Assembly (NCBI GenBank): GCA_038238915.1
Contig: JBBSFH010000009.1
Coordinates: 1 to 64,000 of the forward strand
From: JAVVHE01 sp038238915
Lineage (GTDB): Bacteria; Pseudomonadota; Alphaproteobacteria; Sphingomonadales; Sphingomonadaceae
Direction: 5' to 3'
DNA: 64,000 bases
A program made the position numbers and the translations under genes. Positions 52,894 through 61,602 of this stretch are shown one piece after another. Numbering within the stretch: position 1 is the stretch's first letter; every line of letters starts with the position of its first letter. Below the pieces are notes generated by a model. The model had not been told where the DNA came from. It did no database searches and saw nothing but the letters and a program-made list of their open reading frames with translations.

Positions 52894-53865
52894 TTACCAG
52901 CGAATAGCAGCCGCGCCCCAGGTAAAGCCGCCGCCCATTGCTTCGAGCAGCAAAAGGTCGCCGCGCTTCACCCGCCCGTCACGCACCGCGACGTCGAGCG
53001 CGAGCGGGACCGAGGCCGCAGACGTGTTCGCATGCGCGTCAACAGTCACGATGACGCGTTCGATCGGCAGGCCGAGCTTCCGCGCGGTTGCCTCCAGAAT
53101 TCGCAGATTGGCCTGGTGCGGGATCAGCCACTTCACGTCGGAAGCGCTCAGGCCCGCCTGCGCCAGAACCTCGCCCATCACTTCGGCAAGGTTCACCACC
53201 GCGTGCCGGAATACCTCGCGCCCGCGCATCCTGAGCTTGCCCACGGTTCCGGTGCTCGATGGGCCGCCATCGACATACAACAGATCGGAATGTCGCCCGT
53301 CCGAGTGAAGCTTGACCGCGAGGATCCCCGCATCGTCAGTCGTTCCCGCGCTCTCTTCTGCGCGAAGCACGATCGCGCCGGCGCCGTCACCGAAGAGTAC
53401 TGCGGTGCCGCGATCTTCCCAGTCGAGGATGCGGCTGAAGGTTTCCGCACCGATCACCAGCGCGGTTCGGACGTTGCCGCCTCGCAGCATCGAATCGGCC
53501 ACGCCGAGCGCGTAGAGGAAACCAGAACAAACCGCGCCCACATCGAACGCCATTCCGCGCGTCATGCCCAGCTTGGCCTGCACCGCGGTCGCCGTGGCGG
53601 GAAAGGTCTGGTCTGGCGTGGCGGTGGCGAGCACGATCAGGTCAATGTCATCGGGCACCACCCCCGCCGCCGCGAGCGCATGGCGCGCGGCGGCGACCGC
53701 GAGGTCGGACGTCAGTTCGCCCTCGGCCGCAATATGGCGCTGGCGAATCCCGGTGCGCTCGATGATCCACGCATCGCTCGTATCCAGGCGCTGGGCGAGA
53801 TCGTCGTTGGTCAACACCTGGCGCGGCAGATACCCCCCCGTGCCGATCACGCGTGAACGCAGCAT
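52894..53865 (-). CDS. fabH: beta-ketoacyl-ACP synthase III
   Basis: Starts fatty acid synthesis, condensing acetyl-CoA with malonyl-ACP. 323 residues. DVGAVCSGFLYAL has the catalytic Cys, IPHQANLRILEATA the His, and HANTSAASVPLAL the Asn. It starts one base before the plsX stop end (53865 shared), so the genes are coupled. Confidence 0.96.
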   Translation of the reverse strand: MLRSRVIGTGGYLPRQVLTNDDLAQRLDTSDAWIIERTGIRQRHIAAEGELTSDLAVAAARHALAAAGVVPDDIDLIVLATATPDQTFPATATAVQAKLGMTRGMAFDVGAVCSGFLYALGVADSMLRGGNVRTALVIGAETFSRILDWEDRGTAVLFGDGAGAIVLRAEESAGTTDDAGILAVKLHSDGRHSDLLYVDGGPSSTGTVGKLRMRGREVFRHAVVNLAEVMGEVLAQAGLSASDVKWLIPHQANLRILEATARKLGLPIERVIVTVDAHANTSAASVPLALDVAVRDGRVKRGDLLLLEAMGGGFTWGAAAIRW

Positions 53866-54965
53866 CAGGCGGCGTGCGCGCTCGGAGCGGGGACGATCGC
53901 CAACGTCGCGGCCGCAAGCTGCGCGGCGCGCCGCGCGCGGACCGATTCCAGATCGCGCGCGATGCGTTGGCCGATGCCTTCGACCGCGAGATCGTGCGCC
54001 ACTCCGATCGCGTTGGCGACGCCCCGGGGTGTCGCCCCGCCATGGCTCTTCACCACCAGCCCGTTCAGCCCGAGGAAGACCGCGCCGTTATGGTTGTTCG
54101 CATCGACATGGCTCTTGAGGCTGCGAAACGCGTTGGCGGACAGCAGATAGCCGAGCTTGCTCATCCATGAGCTACGAAATGCCTGGCCAACGAGTTGCGT
54201 CACCAGTCGCGCGGTGCCCTCCGCGGTCTTGAGCGCGATGTTGCCGGTGAAGCCATCGGTTACGATCACGTCCACGTCACCGCGCACCAGCTTGTCCCCC
54301 TCGATGAAACCATCGAAGCGCATCGGCAGATCGGCGGCGCGCAGGATGGCGGCGGCCTCGCGAAGTTCCTCGGTGCCCTTGAGTTCTTCTTCGCCGATAT
54401 TCAGCAGCGCGACGCGCGGCAGCTTCAACCCAAGCGCGATGCGCGCGAACGCCGCGCCCATCACCGCGAACTGGACGAGATTTTCTGCGGTGCAGTCCAC
54501 ATTGGCGCCAAGATCGAGCATCACCGATTCGCTCTGGCGGTTGGGCAGCAGCGCCGCCAACGCTGGCCGATCGATCCCGGGCTGCGTGCGCAGCGTGACC
54601 TTGGACATCGCCATCAGCGCGCCGGTGTTGCCCGCCGAAACCGCGACATCGGCGTCACCCGTCTTCACCGCCGCGATCGCCAGCCCCATCGAGGAACCGC
54701 GCCCATGGCGGACCGCGTGGCTGGGCCTATCGGTTCCCAGAACAACTTCGGCGGTGTGGATCACCTGCGCGACGCGTTCGAGCGCAGGCGCGCGGACGAG
54801 TTCCGCCGCGATCGCATCCTGATCGCCGAACAGTTTGAAGCGGAGCGCGGGATAGCGTTCGCGCGCGATCGCCGCACCCGCGATCATCGTGCACGCACCC
54901 TCGTCTCCCCCCATGACATCGAGGGCGACGATGGGCGACGGGGGTTGGGTGGACAACGTCTGCAA
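53865..54965 (-). CDS. plsX: phosphate acyltransferase PlsX
   Basis: Makes acyl-phosphate from acyl-ACP for phospholipid synthesis. 366 residues, including IVALDVMGGDEGACTMIAGA, VSAGNTGALMAMSKVTLR, VDVIVTDGFTGNIALKTAEG. Start is TTG 54965, five bases after the rpmF stop, with AAGG just ahead. The order rpmF-plsX-fabH is conserved in bacteria. Confidence 0.95.
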   Translation of the reverse strand: MQTLSTQPPSPIVALDVMGGDEGACTMIAGAAIARERYPALRFKLFGDQDAIAAELVRAPALERVAQVIHTAEVVLGTDRPSHAVRHGRGSSMGLAIAAVKTGDADVAVSAGNTGALMAMSKVTLRTQPGIDRPALAALLPNRQSESVMLDLGANVDCTAENLVQFAVMGAAFARIALGLKLPRVALLNIGEEELKGTEELREAAAILRAADLPMRFDGFIEGDKLVRGDVDVIVTDGFTGNIALKTAEGTARLVTQLVGQAFRSSWMSKLGYLLSANAFRSLKSHVDANNHNGAVFLGLNGLVVKSHGGATPRGVANAIGVAHDLAVEGIGQRIARDLESVRARRAAQLAAATLAIVPAPSAHAA

Positions 54966-54969
54966 TGCC

Positions 54970-55149
54970 TTAGGAGGCGACCTCGATCACTTCGCGATCA
55001 TTATAGTGGCCGCACGCGTTGCACAGGTGATGCGGGCGCTTGAGTTCGCCGCAGTTCGGGCACTCCTGCGTCTGCACGGGGACAAGCGCGTGGTGGCTGC
55101 GCCGCATGTTGCGCCGCGACGGCGAGGTTTTACGCTTTGGGACGGCCAT
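54970..55149 (-). CDS. rpmF: 50S ribosomal protein L32
   Basis: 59 residues from ATG 55149. MAVPKRKTSPSRRNMRRSHH is the L32 start, followed by the zinc ribbon CPNCGELKRPHHLCNACG. The first gene of the rpmF-plsX-fabH-ihfA-merR series. Confidence 0.97.
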   Translation of the reverse strand: MAVPKRKTSPSRRNMRRSHHALVPVQTQECPNCGELKRPHHLCNACGHYNDREVIEVAS

Positions 55150-55345
55150 TGAAAGTCTCTCGCTGGAGTTCGGGCGGGGACGCATGCGCGCCCGGACGGC
55201 CCGGGGCCGCGCCACTTTAAGCCGATCCCACTACCTGCGTTCGGCGCGCAGTTCAAGGCCAGACTGCCGGATCGGCTTGACTTCGCCCCCCCACCCGACT
55301 AGCTGGCGCGCTTCGCTGTATCACCTCCCGCCGCGCGAGCATCCC

Positions 55346-55471
55346 ATGAAGATCGTCAACAGCCTGAAGAGCCTGAAGGGCCGCCACCGCGACAATCGCG
55401 TGATCCGGCGCCGTGGGCGCACCTATGTCATCAACAAGGTGAACAAGCGGTTCAAGGCTCGCCAGGGCTAG
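55346..55471 (+). CDS. rpmJ: 50S ribosomal protein L36 (type B, no zinc cysteines)
   Basis: 41 residues, MKIVNSLKSLKGRHRDNRVI..., ending KRFKARQG. It is the zinc-free paralogue form of L36 (no Cys residues), usual in alphaproteobacteria. Divergent from rpmF, with a 196-base region between. Start ATG 55346; stop TAG 55469-55471. Confidence 0.95.
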   Translation: MKIVNSLKSLKGRHRDNRVIRRRGRTYVINKVNKRFKARQG

Positions 55472-55491
55472 GCCTGCCCAGCACTACGCGC

Positions 55492-56106
55492 ATGGCACTG
55501 ATCGATCGCCTCGGGGCGATTGTCTTCGATGTTGGCAATGTCCTGTATTCTTGGGACATCCGCGCGCTTTACGCCAAGCTGATCCCTGATCCCGATCGGC
55601 TGGACTGGTTTGTTGCCAATGTCGTGACGCCTGAATGGCATTTTCAACACGATGCCGGGCGCGACGCGGCGGACACTACCGCCGAGTTGATCGCCCGATA
55701 TCCGGACGAGCGCGCACTGATCGAGGCATATGTCCCTCGCTGGCTCGAAACGATCCCCGGACCGGTTGCCGGCATGATCGAACTGGTGGACGAGCTTGCG
55801 GCGCGCGAGATGCCGCTGTTTGCGATCACCAATTTCAGTCATGAATTCTGGCCACGCTTCCAAGCGGTCGCCCCGGTCTTCCGCCATTTCCGCGATGTGC
55901 TGGTTTCGGGCGAGGAGCGCCTGGTCAAACCCGATCCCGCGATCTACGCGCTGGCAATCCGACGCTTCGCAATCGACCCCGCACGCACCCTCTTCGTGGA
56001 CGACCGTGAGGACAACATCGAAGCCGCGCGCGAAGCGGGGTTGATCGCACTGCGGTTTGTCGATGAGCCGACGTTGCGCGCGCAACTGTTCGATCCTGCC
56101 AGCTAG
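55492..56106 (+). CDS. HAD family hydrolase
   Basis: 204 residues, HAD type IA. Motif I IVFDVGNVLYSWD (nucleophile Asp, with Gly-Asn in place of the second Asp), motif II FAITNFSHE, Lys in GEERLVKPDPAIY and motif IV TLFVDDREDNIEAAREAG. This is the YihX-like/haloacid-dehalogenase-like phosphatase group. Starts 21 bases after rpmJ. Substrate unknown. Confidence 0.88.
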   Translation: MALIDRLGAIVFDVGNVLYSWDIRALYAKLIPDPDRLDWFVANVVTPEWHFQHDAGRDAADTTAELIARYPDERALIEAYVPRWLETIPGPVAGMIELVDELAAREMPLFAITNFSHEFWPRFQAVAPVFRHFRDVLVSGEERLVKPDPAIYALAIRRFAIDPARTLFVDDREDNIEAAREAGLIALRFVDEPTLRAQLFDPAS

Positions 56107-56780
56107 AACTTCAGCGTCGCCGAGAACTGCGCCATGGGGGACGGCGCGTAGTTGCTGAAATCGTCCTGCTGGTTCAGCCGGTCGCGTTCCAGCGTCGTCA
56201 GAAACGTCCCGTCCGTACTCGCGCGTTCGCCGATCGGATTATAGGCGGCTGCACTTGCGTTGCCCTGAAACAGCGCCCCCGCCTCGATGCCGATCGTCAG
56301 ACCGCGGCGCACGCGTCCCATGTACCCGATCGTCAGCACGGGCGCGAAATCGTCCGCGATCGAATCGATATGGATCGCGCCCGCTTCGGCCGGAGTGAAG
56401 GGCGCGGCACGCGCCGTGCCGACGCCGAAGAGCGAAGAATTGCGCGCATCATTGCCGTTGACCCGCGCGCCTCCCGAAATGCGGAAACCCGAACGGAACG
56501 GAAAGAGATCGAACATCGCGCCCGCCGATGCGATTCGCAGGGTCTGCGCGGAGGTGAAGAAGCGCGCGGGCAGGTTGAAGCGCTGCTGACGCACAGTCCC
56601 GATCACCCGAGCGCCGAACACGTTGGTGAGGCGGATGGTGACCACGTGCCCCAGATCGAACGCGCGACTTTGGGGCGCGACCTCGATCGGCGCGGTCCCG
56701 AGCAGATCGAAACGATCGATCGTCGCACCAGCCGCAGGGACCGCGGCGGACATCATGGCGAAGGCGAAACCAGGTCGCAT
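56103..56780 (-). CDS. outer-membrane beta-barrel-like exported protein
   Basis: 225 residues. Signal-like start MRPGFAFAMMSAAVPAAGA; the rest alternates hydrophobic and polar residues (RSGFRISGGARVNG, VLTIGYMGRVRRGLTIGIEAGALF) and ends in SATLKF, a terminal Phe as in outer-membrane barrels. No family could be named with confidence. Its 3' end overlaps the HAD gene by four bases. Confidence 0.7.
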   Translation of the reverse strand: MRPGFAFAMMSAAVPAAGATIDRFDLLGTAPIEVAPQSRAFDLGHVVTIRLTNVFGARVIGTVRQQRFNLPARFFTSAQTLRIASAGAMFDLFPFRSGFRISGGARVNGNDARNSSLFGVGTARAAPFTPAEAGAIHIDSIADDFAPVLTIGYMGRVRRGLTIGIEAGALFQGNASAAAYNPIGERASTDGTFLTTLERDRLNQQDDFSNYAPSPMAQFSATLKF

Positions 56781-56923
56781 TGCGATGTACTCAATGTCGC
56801 AGAGCGTATTTTGCTCCCGAACCGCCGATCTTGCAATGGCGCTTGTGGGCTCGGCGCCAATGGCGTGCCCAGCGCTTGGCTGTACGCGCGCATGCTGCGG
56901 TCTAGGCCAGGCTCCGGCTGTGA

Positions 56924-56962
56924 CACAAAAAACCGCGCGGGCCTGGATGGCACCGCGCGGTT
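56924..56962 (-). terminator. intrinsic terminator of the second PEP-CTERM gene
   Basis: On the minus strand AACCGCGCGG and CCGCGCGGTT form a ten-base perfect stem with a twelve-base loop (complement of 56931-56962), followed by a run of T (complement of 56926-56930, AAAAA). It is about 48 bases past the PEP-CTERM stop (57011). It is the strongest terminator seen in the window. Confidence 0.88.
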
Positions 56963-57010
56963 ATTGCCTCCCCGGAGACGCCGACGGCGTCCACGAATTC
57001 GAATCGAATA

Positions 57011-57667
57011 TTAGCCGCGCACCTTGCGACGCAGCGCGGCTGCGCCGAGCAGGCCCATGCCAAGCAGTGCGACGCTAGCGGGTTCGGGAACCACGTTGTC
57101 GCTAAGGCGGACATTGTCCCAGTCCCCCTGCGCGCCAGGGCTGGAGAGCAGGACCGTGATCGCGCCCCCGGCATCGGCCGCCGTCGCTGTGTATGTCGCG
57201 GTGTAGGTCGCCCAATTGCCACTGAGTTGGGCCGCAGTGCCGGTAGCAAGGACGGTGTTGCCGCCGACGATCAACGAGATCGTGCCCGGATCCCCGATGT
57301 CCTTGCGGAAACCAAGATCGACCTGCAGCGTGTAGGTAGTGCCTGCAATCGCGGTGGCGGTCACGGTCTGCGAGATCGTCCCGCCATTGCTGTAGGCAAC
57401 GGTGATTCCGTCCGGAACGTAGTTGAAGTAGGTGAAGTTGCTCGCCTGGACACCAGGCTGGAACTGACCGAATCCGTCGGTGCCCGTCCAGCCCGGGATC
57501 GGATCATTGGCCGAGTAGGAGCAGCCTGCTCCGCAGCCGCCGAAGGGAAGGCCACCCGCAGGGAGAACTTCGAACGAGGCGTTGGTCACAGCAATCGCCC
57601 CGGCGTGCGCCGAGCCGGTGGCTATCAGGGCGGCGGTGGCGAGCGCGACGAGTTTGATGGTGGTCAT
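57011..57667 (-). CDS. PEP-CTERM sorting domain exported protein (second copy)
   Basis: 218 residues from ATG 57667, with AGGAAG before it. Signal peptide MTTIKLVALATAALIATGSAHA; C-terminal signal VPEPASVALLGMGLLGAAALRRKVRG (PEP, hydrophobic stretch, basic tail). The body has Ser/Thr/Gly-rich beta-type sequence (LVGGNTVLATGTAAQLSGNW). Not clearly homologous to the first PEP-CTERM protein at 13688 outside the sorting signal. Regulated by a sigma-54 promoter and closed by a strong terminator. Confidence 0.92.
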   Translation of the reverse strand: MTTIKLVALATAALIATGSAHAGAIAVTNASFEVLPAGGLPFGGCGAGCSYSANDPIPGWTGTDGFGQFQPGVQASNFTYFNYVPDGITVAYSNGGTISQTVTATAIAGTTYTLQVDLGFRKDIGDPGTISLIVGGNTVLATGTAAQLSGNWATYTATYTATAADAGGAITVLLSSPGAQGDWDNVRLSDNVVPEPASVALLGMGLLGAAALRRKVRG

Positions 57668-57697
57668 AAGCAACTTCCTAATAACTAGCTGTATTCA

Positions 57698-57714
57698 AGC
57701 AAGAGTCATGCCGT
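57698..57714 (-). promoter_or_regulatory. sigma-54 type -24/-12 promoter of the second PEP-CTERM gene
   Basis: On the minus strand ACGGCATGACTCTTGCT keeps the GG-N10-GC spacing (GG at 57711-57712, GC at 57699-57700) and is similar to the one before the first PEP-CTERM gene (GGCGTGA against GGCATGA, both then TTGCT). The predicted start is about 20 bases before ATG 57667. Confidence 0.72.
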
Positions 57715-57720
57715 TTTCGA

Positions 57721-57756
57721 TTAACGGCCGTAAACGGCGATTCGTGAATCACGGCC
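57721..57756 (-). promoter_or_regulatory. inverted repeats upstream of the second sigma-54 promoter
   Basis: GGCCGT (57726-57731) and ACGGCC (57751-57756) enclose GATTC-GT-GAATC (57739-57750). These nested palindromes lie only 12-45 bases upstream of the -24 element and could be enhancer-type activator sites. A direct repeat TTAACGGCC is at 57721 and at 57794. Confidence 0.35.
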
Positions 57757-57857
57757 TCGTAGATGTTGTAAAATTTACCGACACTAGCGGCACTTAACGG
57801 CCTTGCGCCGTAAGGCGCGAGCCGGTTAAGCGTTCCCGCTCTGTTCGGAGCGTTTCC

Positions 57858-59231
57858 TTGGCCAAGCCGCAGCATCGATACGTGTGCCAGCAGTGCGGCG
57901 TGTCCGCGCCCAAATGGTCGGGGCAGTGCGCGGATTGCGGCTCGTGGAATAGTATGCAGGCCGAGAGCAATGTCGTCACCCCGTTCGCCGCCAAGCAGCA
58001 ATTGAGCGGCGGCGGACGACGGATCGAGATCGCGGGGCTCGACCGGGAGACGGCGCTTCCGCCCCGCGTATCCACCGGCATCGCCGAGCTGGACCGCGCA
58101 CTGGGCGGCGGACTGGTCGCGGCGAGCGCTGTGTTGATCGGCGGCGATCCCGGCATCGGCAAATCCACGCTGCTGCTGCAGGCGGCCGCGCTGATGGCGA
58201 ACGCGGGCCGCGCGGTTACCTACATCACCGGCGAGGAATCGGCGGATCAGGTTCGCCTGCGCGCGCGCCGACTCGGGCTCGGTCACGCCCCGGTCGCGCT
58301 CGCGGCCGCGACGAGCGTGCGGGACATCGTCACCACGCTCAGCGATCACGCGCCGCCCGCACTCGTCATCATCGATTCGATCCAGACGATGCACGCCGAT
58401 ACGCTCGAAGGCGCGCCGGGTACCGTGAGCCAGGTCCGCGCTTCGGCGCAGGAACTTGTGCGCTACGCCAAGACGAGCGGCGCTGCGGTGGTGCTGGTAG
58501 GGCATGTGACCAAGGATGGGCAGCTCGCGGGGCCGCGCGTGCTCGAACATCTCGTCGATACCGTGCTGTATTTCGAGGGCGAGCGCAGCCACCAGTATCG
58601 GATTCTCCGTGCAGTAAAAAACCGCTTCGGCGGCACCGACGAGATCGGCGTGTTCGCGATGGGAGCGGACGGCCTGTCCGAAGTCGCCAACCCGAGCGCG
58701 CTGTTCCTCACCGCGCGCGATCAGGCGGTGAGTGGATCGGTGGTATTCCCGGCACTCGAAGGCACCCGGCCTGTGCTGGTGGAATTACAGGCGCTGGTGG
58801 TGCGACTGACCAGCGGCGCCACCCCGCGCCGCGCGGTGGTGGGGTGGGACAGTGGGCGGCTCGCGCAATTGCTCGCAGTACTCGACGCGCGCTGCGGAAT
58901 GAGTTTCGCGCAGTGCGAAGTGTATCTCAATGTCGCGGGGGGCCTGCGCGTCAACGATCCCGCCGCCGATCTGGCAGTGGCGGCAGCGCTGGTCTCCGCG
59001 CTGACCGATACGCCGCTGCCGATCGACTGCGTTGCGCTCGGCGAAGTGGCGCTGTCGGGCGAGGTGCGCAGCGGCGGCCATTCGGCGCTCAGGCTGAAGG
59101 AGGCGGCGAAGCTCGGCTTCGGCCACGCACTGGTGCCCGATCGGACCGAGGGAGTGCCGAGCGGCGTCAGCGCGCGAAGGTTCGGGACACTCGCGGGGTT
59201 GGTGGATTACCTGGCACCCGCAACGGGCTGA
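57858..59231 (+). CDS. radA: DNA repair protein RadA (Sms)
   Basis: 457 residues. Zinc finger CQQCGVSAPKWSGQCADCG, Walker A GGDPGIGKSTLLLQ, the RadA motif KNRFGGTDEIGVF, and a Lon-like C-terminal domain. The start is TTG 57858. A helicase-like recombination protein that works with RecA (42048). GCGCC-GTAA-GGCGC palindrome is in its leader. Confidence 0.96.
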   Translation: MAKPQHRYVCQQCGVSAPKWSGQCADCGSWNSMQAESNVVTPFAAKQQLSGGGRRIEIAGLDRETALPPRVSTGIAELDRALGGGLVAASAVLIGGDPGIGKSTLLLQAAALMANAGRAVTYITGEESADQVRLRARRLGLGHAPVALAAATSVRDIVTTLSDHAPPALVIIDSIQTMHADTLEGAPGTVSQVRASAQELVRYAKTSGAAVVLVGHVTKDGQLAGPRVLEHLVDTVLYFEGERSHQYRILRAVKNRFGGTDEIGVFAMGADGLSEVANPSALFLTARDQAVSGSVVFPALEGTRPVLVELQALVVRLTSGATPRRAVVGWDSGRLAQLLAVLDARCGMSFAQCEVYLNVAGGLRVNDPAADLAVAAALVSALTDTPLPIDCVALGEVALSGEVRSGGHSALRLKEAAKLGFGHALVPDRTEGVPSGVSARRFGTLAGLVDYLAPATG

Positions 59232-59269
59232 CGGTCGGGTGCGCGGCGAAACCACCCGGTTCGAGCACC

Positions 59270-59746
59270 CTACCCGGCTTGCGCCTCGCTCCAGCCCGCC
59301 ATCGCCGCATCCATGCGCTTCTGCAGTTCCTCGGCCGAATAATGCTGCTTGTGCGTGTGCAGGCTCCAGCGGTGACCAAACGGATCGATCACCTTGCCAA
59401 CACGGTCGCCGTAGAATTCATCCTCCGGCGGGCGGTCTGCGATCGCACCAGCTGCGATCGCACGCGCATAGGCTGCATCCGCATCGGGAACCATGATCGA
59501 AAACGCAGCCGTCGCCCCGCCGCGCGCCTTCGGGCCGAGGATGTCCATAGGTGGCCATTCGCCCGAGAGCATCAGGCGCGACCCTGCGATCTCGATTTCG
59601 GCGTGGCCAACCTTGTCGCCCATCTTCAGGCGCAGCGTCTCGGTGGCACCGAACGCGCGCGCGTAGAAATCGAGCGCAGCCTCGGCATCGTCGACGGTCA
59701 GATAAGGGACGACGCCGTGCGGTTGCCTATCCTGGCTCATGGTCAT
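59270..59746 (-). CDS. VOC family (glyoxalase/PhnB-like) protein
   Basis: 158 residues. QPHGVVPYLTVDDAEAALDFYARAFGA, MGDKVGHAEIEIAGSRLMLSGEWP and KVIDPFGHRWSLHTH follow the PhnB-type vicinal-oxygen-chelate pattern. Metal ligands are incomplete relative to glyoxalase I, so the reaction is unknown. Convergent with radA. Confidence 0.86.
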   Translation of the reverse strand: MTMSQDRQPHGVVPYLTVDDAEAALDFYARAFGATETLRLKMGDKVGHAEIEIAGSRLMLSGEWPPMDILGPKARGGATAAFSIMVPDADAAYARAIAAGAIADRPPEDEFYGDRVGKVIDPFGHRWSLHTHKQHYSAEELQKRMDAAMAGWSEAQAG

Positions 59747-59785
59747 GCTCCCGAACGGGTCTGCACCGGCGTCCCCGAACGAAGG

Positions 59786-59818
59786 ACAAAATGCTGGACT
59801 GCGGCATTGGTGTCCAGC
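59786..59818 (-). terminator. terminator of tRNA-Val
   Basis: Beyond the tRNA 3' end, the minus strand has GCTGGAC and GTCCAGC (complement of 59793-59818, a seven-base stem and twelve-base loop), followed by ATTTTG. A T-run (complement of 59825-59830) lies immediately after the CCA. Confidence 0.7.
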
Positions 59819-59834
59819 GCGGCCAAAAAATAGG

Positions 59835-59909
59835 TGGTGGGCGGTGAAGGGATCGAACCTCCGGCCCGCTGCGTGTAAAGCAGCCGCTCTACCGCTGAGC
59901 TAACCGCCC
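59835..59909 (-). tRNA. tRNA-Val (anticodon TAC)
   Basis: The minus strand gives a complete cloverleaf of 75 bases with encoded CCA. Acceptor GGGCGGT pairs with ACCGCCC; D-arm GCTC-AGCGGTA-GAGC; anticodon loop CTTTACA between GGCTG-like arms (CTGCTTTACACGCAG), anticodon TAC reading GUA and GUG; T-arm GGAGG-TTCGATC-CCTTC. It is downstream of the aryl-CoA ligase gene, 13 bases after its stop. Confidence 0.95.
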
Positions 59910-59922
59910 ACGCCAGGCTTCT

Positions 59923-61602
59923 CTAGCGGCGGCGAAGCCGGAGAGGAACCTTCAAAGCGTCTTTTCGTGCGAGGGGGCGATCGGCGTGCGCAGCGGCCTC
60001 GTCGTCGGGCAGGCAGAGCGCGTGTCTGCGCAGCTTGCCGTTGGGCGTTCGCGGCAGCGACGTGCGAAACTCGATACTGCGCGGATATTTATACGCCGCG
60101 ATCTGCGCCTTCACATGATCCTGAAGCGCCTTTGCGAGGACGTCCCCAGCCTCGACACCCCGCGCCGGGACGATCACCGCCTTGACGATCTGGCCGCGCG
60201 CCTCATCGGCCACGCCAACCACCGCGCACTCGGCGACTGCGGCGTGGCGCATCAGCACCGCCTCGATCTCCGCGCCCGAAATATTGTATCCCGAGGAGAC
60301 GATCATCTCGTCCGCGCGCGCGACATAGGAAAGCCAGCCCTCGGCGTCCCGGCGGAACAGGTCGCCGGTCACGTTCCAGCCATCGATCACGTAACTGGCC
60401 TGGCGCTCGTCCGCCATGTAGCGGCAACCCGTCGGGCCGCGCACCGCGAGCCGCCCCTCCCCCGCCCCTTCGATCAGCCCGCCGTCCGCGTCCATCAGCG
60501 CGACCTCGAAGCCCGGAACCGCCTTGCCGATGCGTCCGGGGCGCGCGTCGGCGGCGGGGGCGGAAACGAAGATGTGGATCATCTCGGTCGCGCCGATCCC
60601 CTCGATCATGTTCAGGCCCGTGGCGGCGTGCCACGCTTCCCAGGTGTGCGCGTTCAAATGCTCGCCCGCCGACACCGAGGCCTGCAGGCTGGAAAGATCG
60701 AAATCGGCGGCGTGCGCGAGAAGCTGGCGGTAGCCGGTGGGCGAGGTGAAGAGGTGCGTCGCGCGGTGACGCTGGACCGCCTCGCCCAAGGCGTCGGGGC
60801 CACCGCCGATTGGCAGCGCGGTCGCCCCGCGAAAGCGCATCGGGAAGGCGAGCAGCGCGCCCAGCCCGAAGGTGAAGGCGATGGGCGGCGTGCCGGTGAA
60901 GATCGCGCCCGCTCCCGACGTCAGGATATGGCGCGCAAACGTATCGCACATCGCAAGGATATCGCGGTGGAAGTGCAGGCACGCCTTGGGCTGGCCGGTG
61001 GTGCCCGAGGTGAAGGCGATCAGGCAGATATCGTCCGCACGCGTTGGGGCGGGCGGCTGCGCGGGGGCATCGCCATAGGTGGCGAGCGCGGCCAGATCGA
61101 CGATGACACCTTGCGGATCGGTATCGGCGAGCGCTTCGGCGAGTTCTGCCTCCAGCCCCGGTTCGCAGACCGCTACCTGCGCGCGCGCCTTGGCAAGAAT
61201 GTAAGCCAGCTCGGTTCGGCGCAGCAGCGGCATCGTCGGTACCGCGATCGCCCCCATCCGCACCACCGCGAGCCACGCGGCGAAAAATTCGGGCGTGTTG
61301 GTGCCGCGCAGCAGCACACGGTCGCCGGGGCGGACGCCGTGGGTGTGGGCGAGGGTGGCGGCGATCCTGCGCACCATCGCGGCGAGCGCGGCGTAGGTAA
61401 GCGTGCGCTTGCCGTGGAAGAGCGCGGGCGCATCGCCATGCCCTTCGGCGAGCGCGTGATCGAGCAGCACTTCCGCCGCGTTCAGCGCTCGCGGGTATTG
61501 GAGTTCGGGGAGATCGAACATCAGGACCGGCCATTGGTCGCGCGGCGGCAGGCCGTCGCGGGCGTAGCTGTCGATATGCGGCGAGGGCGGCCCCTCGTTC
61601 AC
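59923..61602 (-). CDS. 2-aminobenzoate-CoA (or benzoate-type) ligase
   Basis: 559 residues, ANL adenylation family. IAFTSGTTGQPKACLHFHRD (phosphate loop), GATEMIHIF, YVIDGWNVTGDLFRRD, GYNISGAEIEAVLMRH and the catalytic lysine in SLPRTPNGKLRRH. Sequence character and its partners (RidA and a monooxygenase/OYE fusion) suggest anthranilate as substrate; salicylate or benzoate are possible. The start overlaps the RidA stop (ATGA). Confidence 0.85.
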   Translation of the reverse strand: MNEGPPSPHIDSYARDGLPPRDQWPVLMFDLPELQYPRALNAAEVLLDHALAEGHGDAPALFHGKRTLTYAALAAMVRRIAATLAHTHGVRPGDRVLLRGTNTPEFFAAWLAVVRMGAIAVPTMPLLRRTELAYILAKARAQVAVCEPGLEAELAEALADTDPQGVIVDLAALATYGDAPAQPPAPTRADDICLIAFTSGTTGQPKACLHFHRDILAMCDTFARHILTSGAGAIFTGTPPIAFTFGLGALLAFPMRFRGATALPIGGGPDALGEAVQRHRATHLFTSPTGYRQLLAHAADFDLSSLQASVSAGEHLNAHTWEAWHAATGLNMIEGIGATEMIHIFVSAPAADARPGRIGKAVPGFEVALMDADGGLIEGAGEGRLAVRGPTGCRYMADERQASYVIDGWNVTGDLFRRDAEGWLSYVARADEMIVSSGYNISGAEIEAVLMRHAAVAECAVVGVADEARGQIVKAVIVPARGVEAGDVLAKALQDHVKAQIAAYKYPRSIEFRTSLPRTPNGKLRRHALCLPDDEAAAHADRPLARKDALKVPLRLRRR

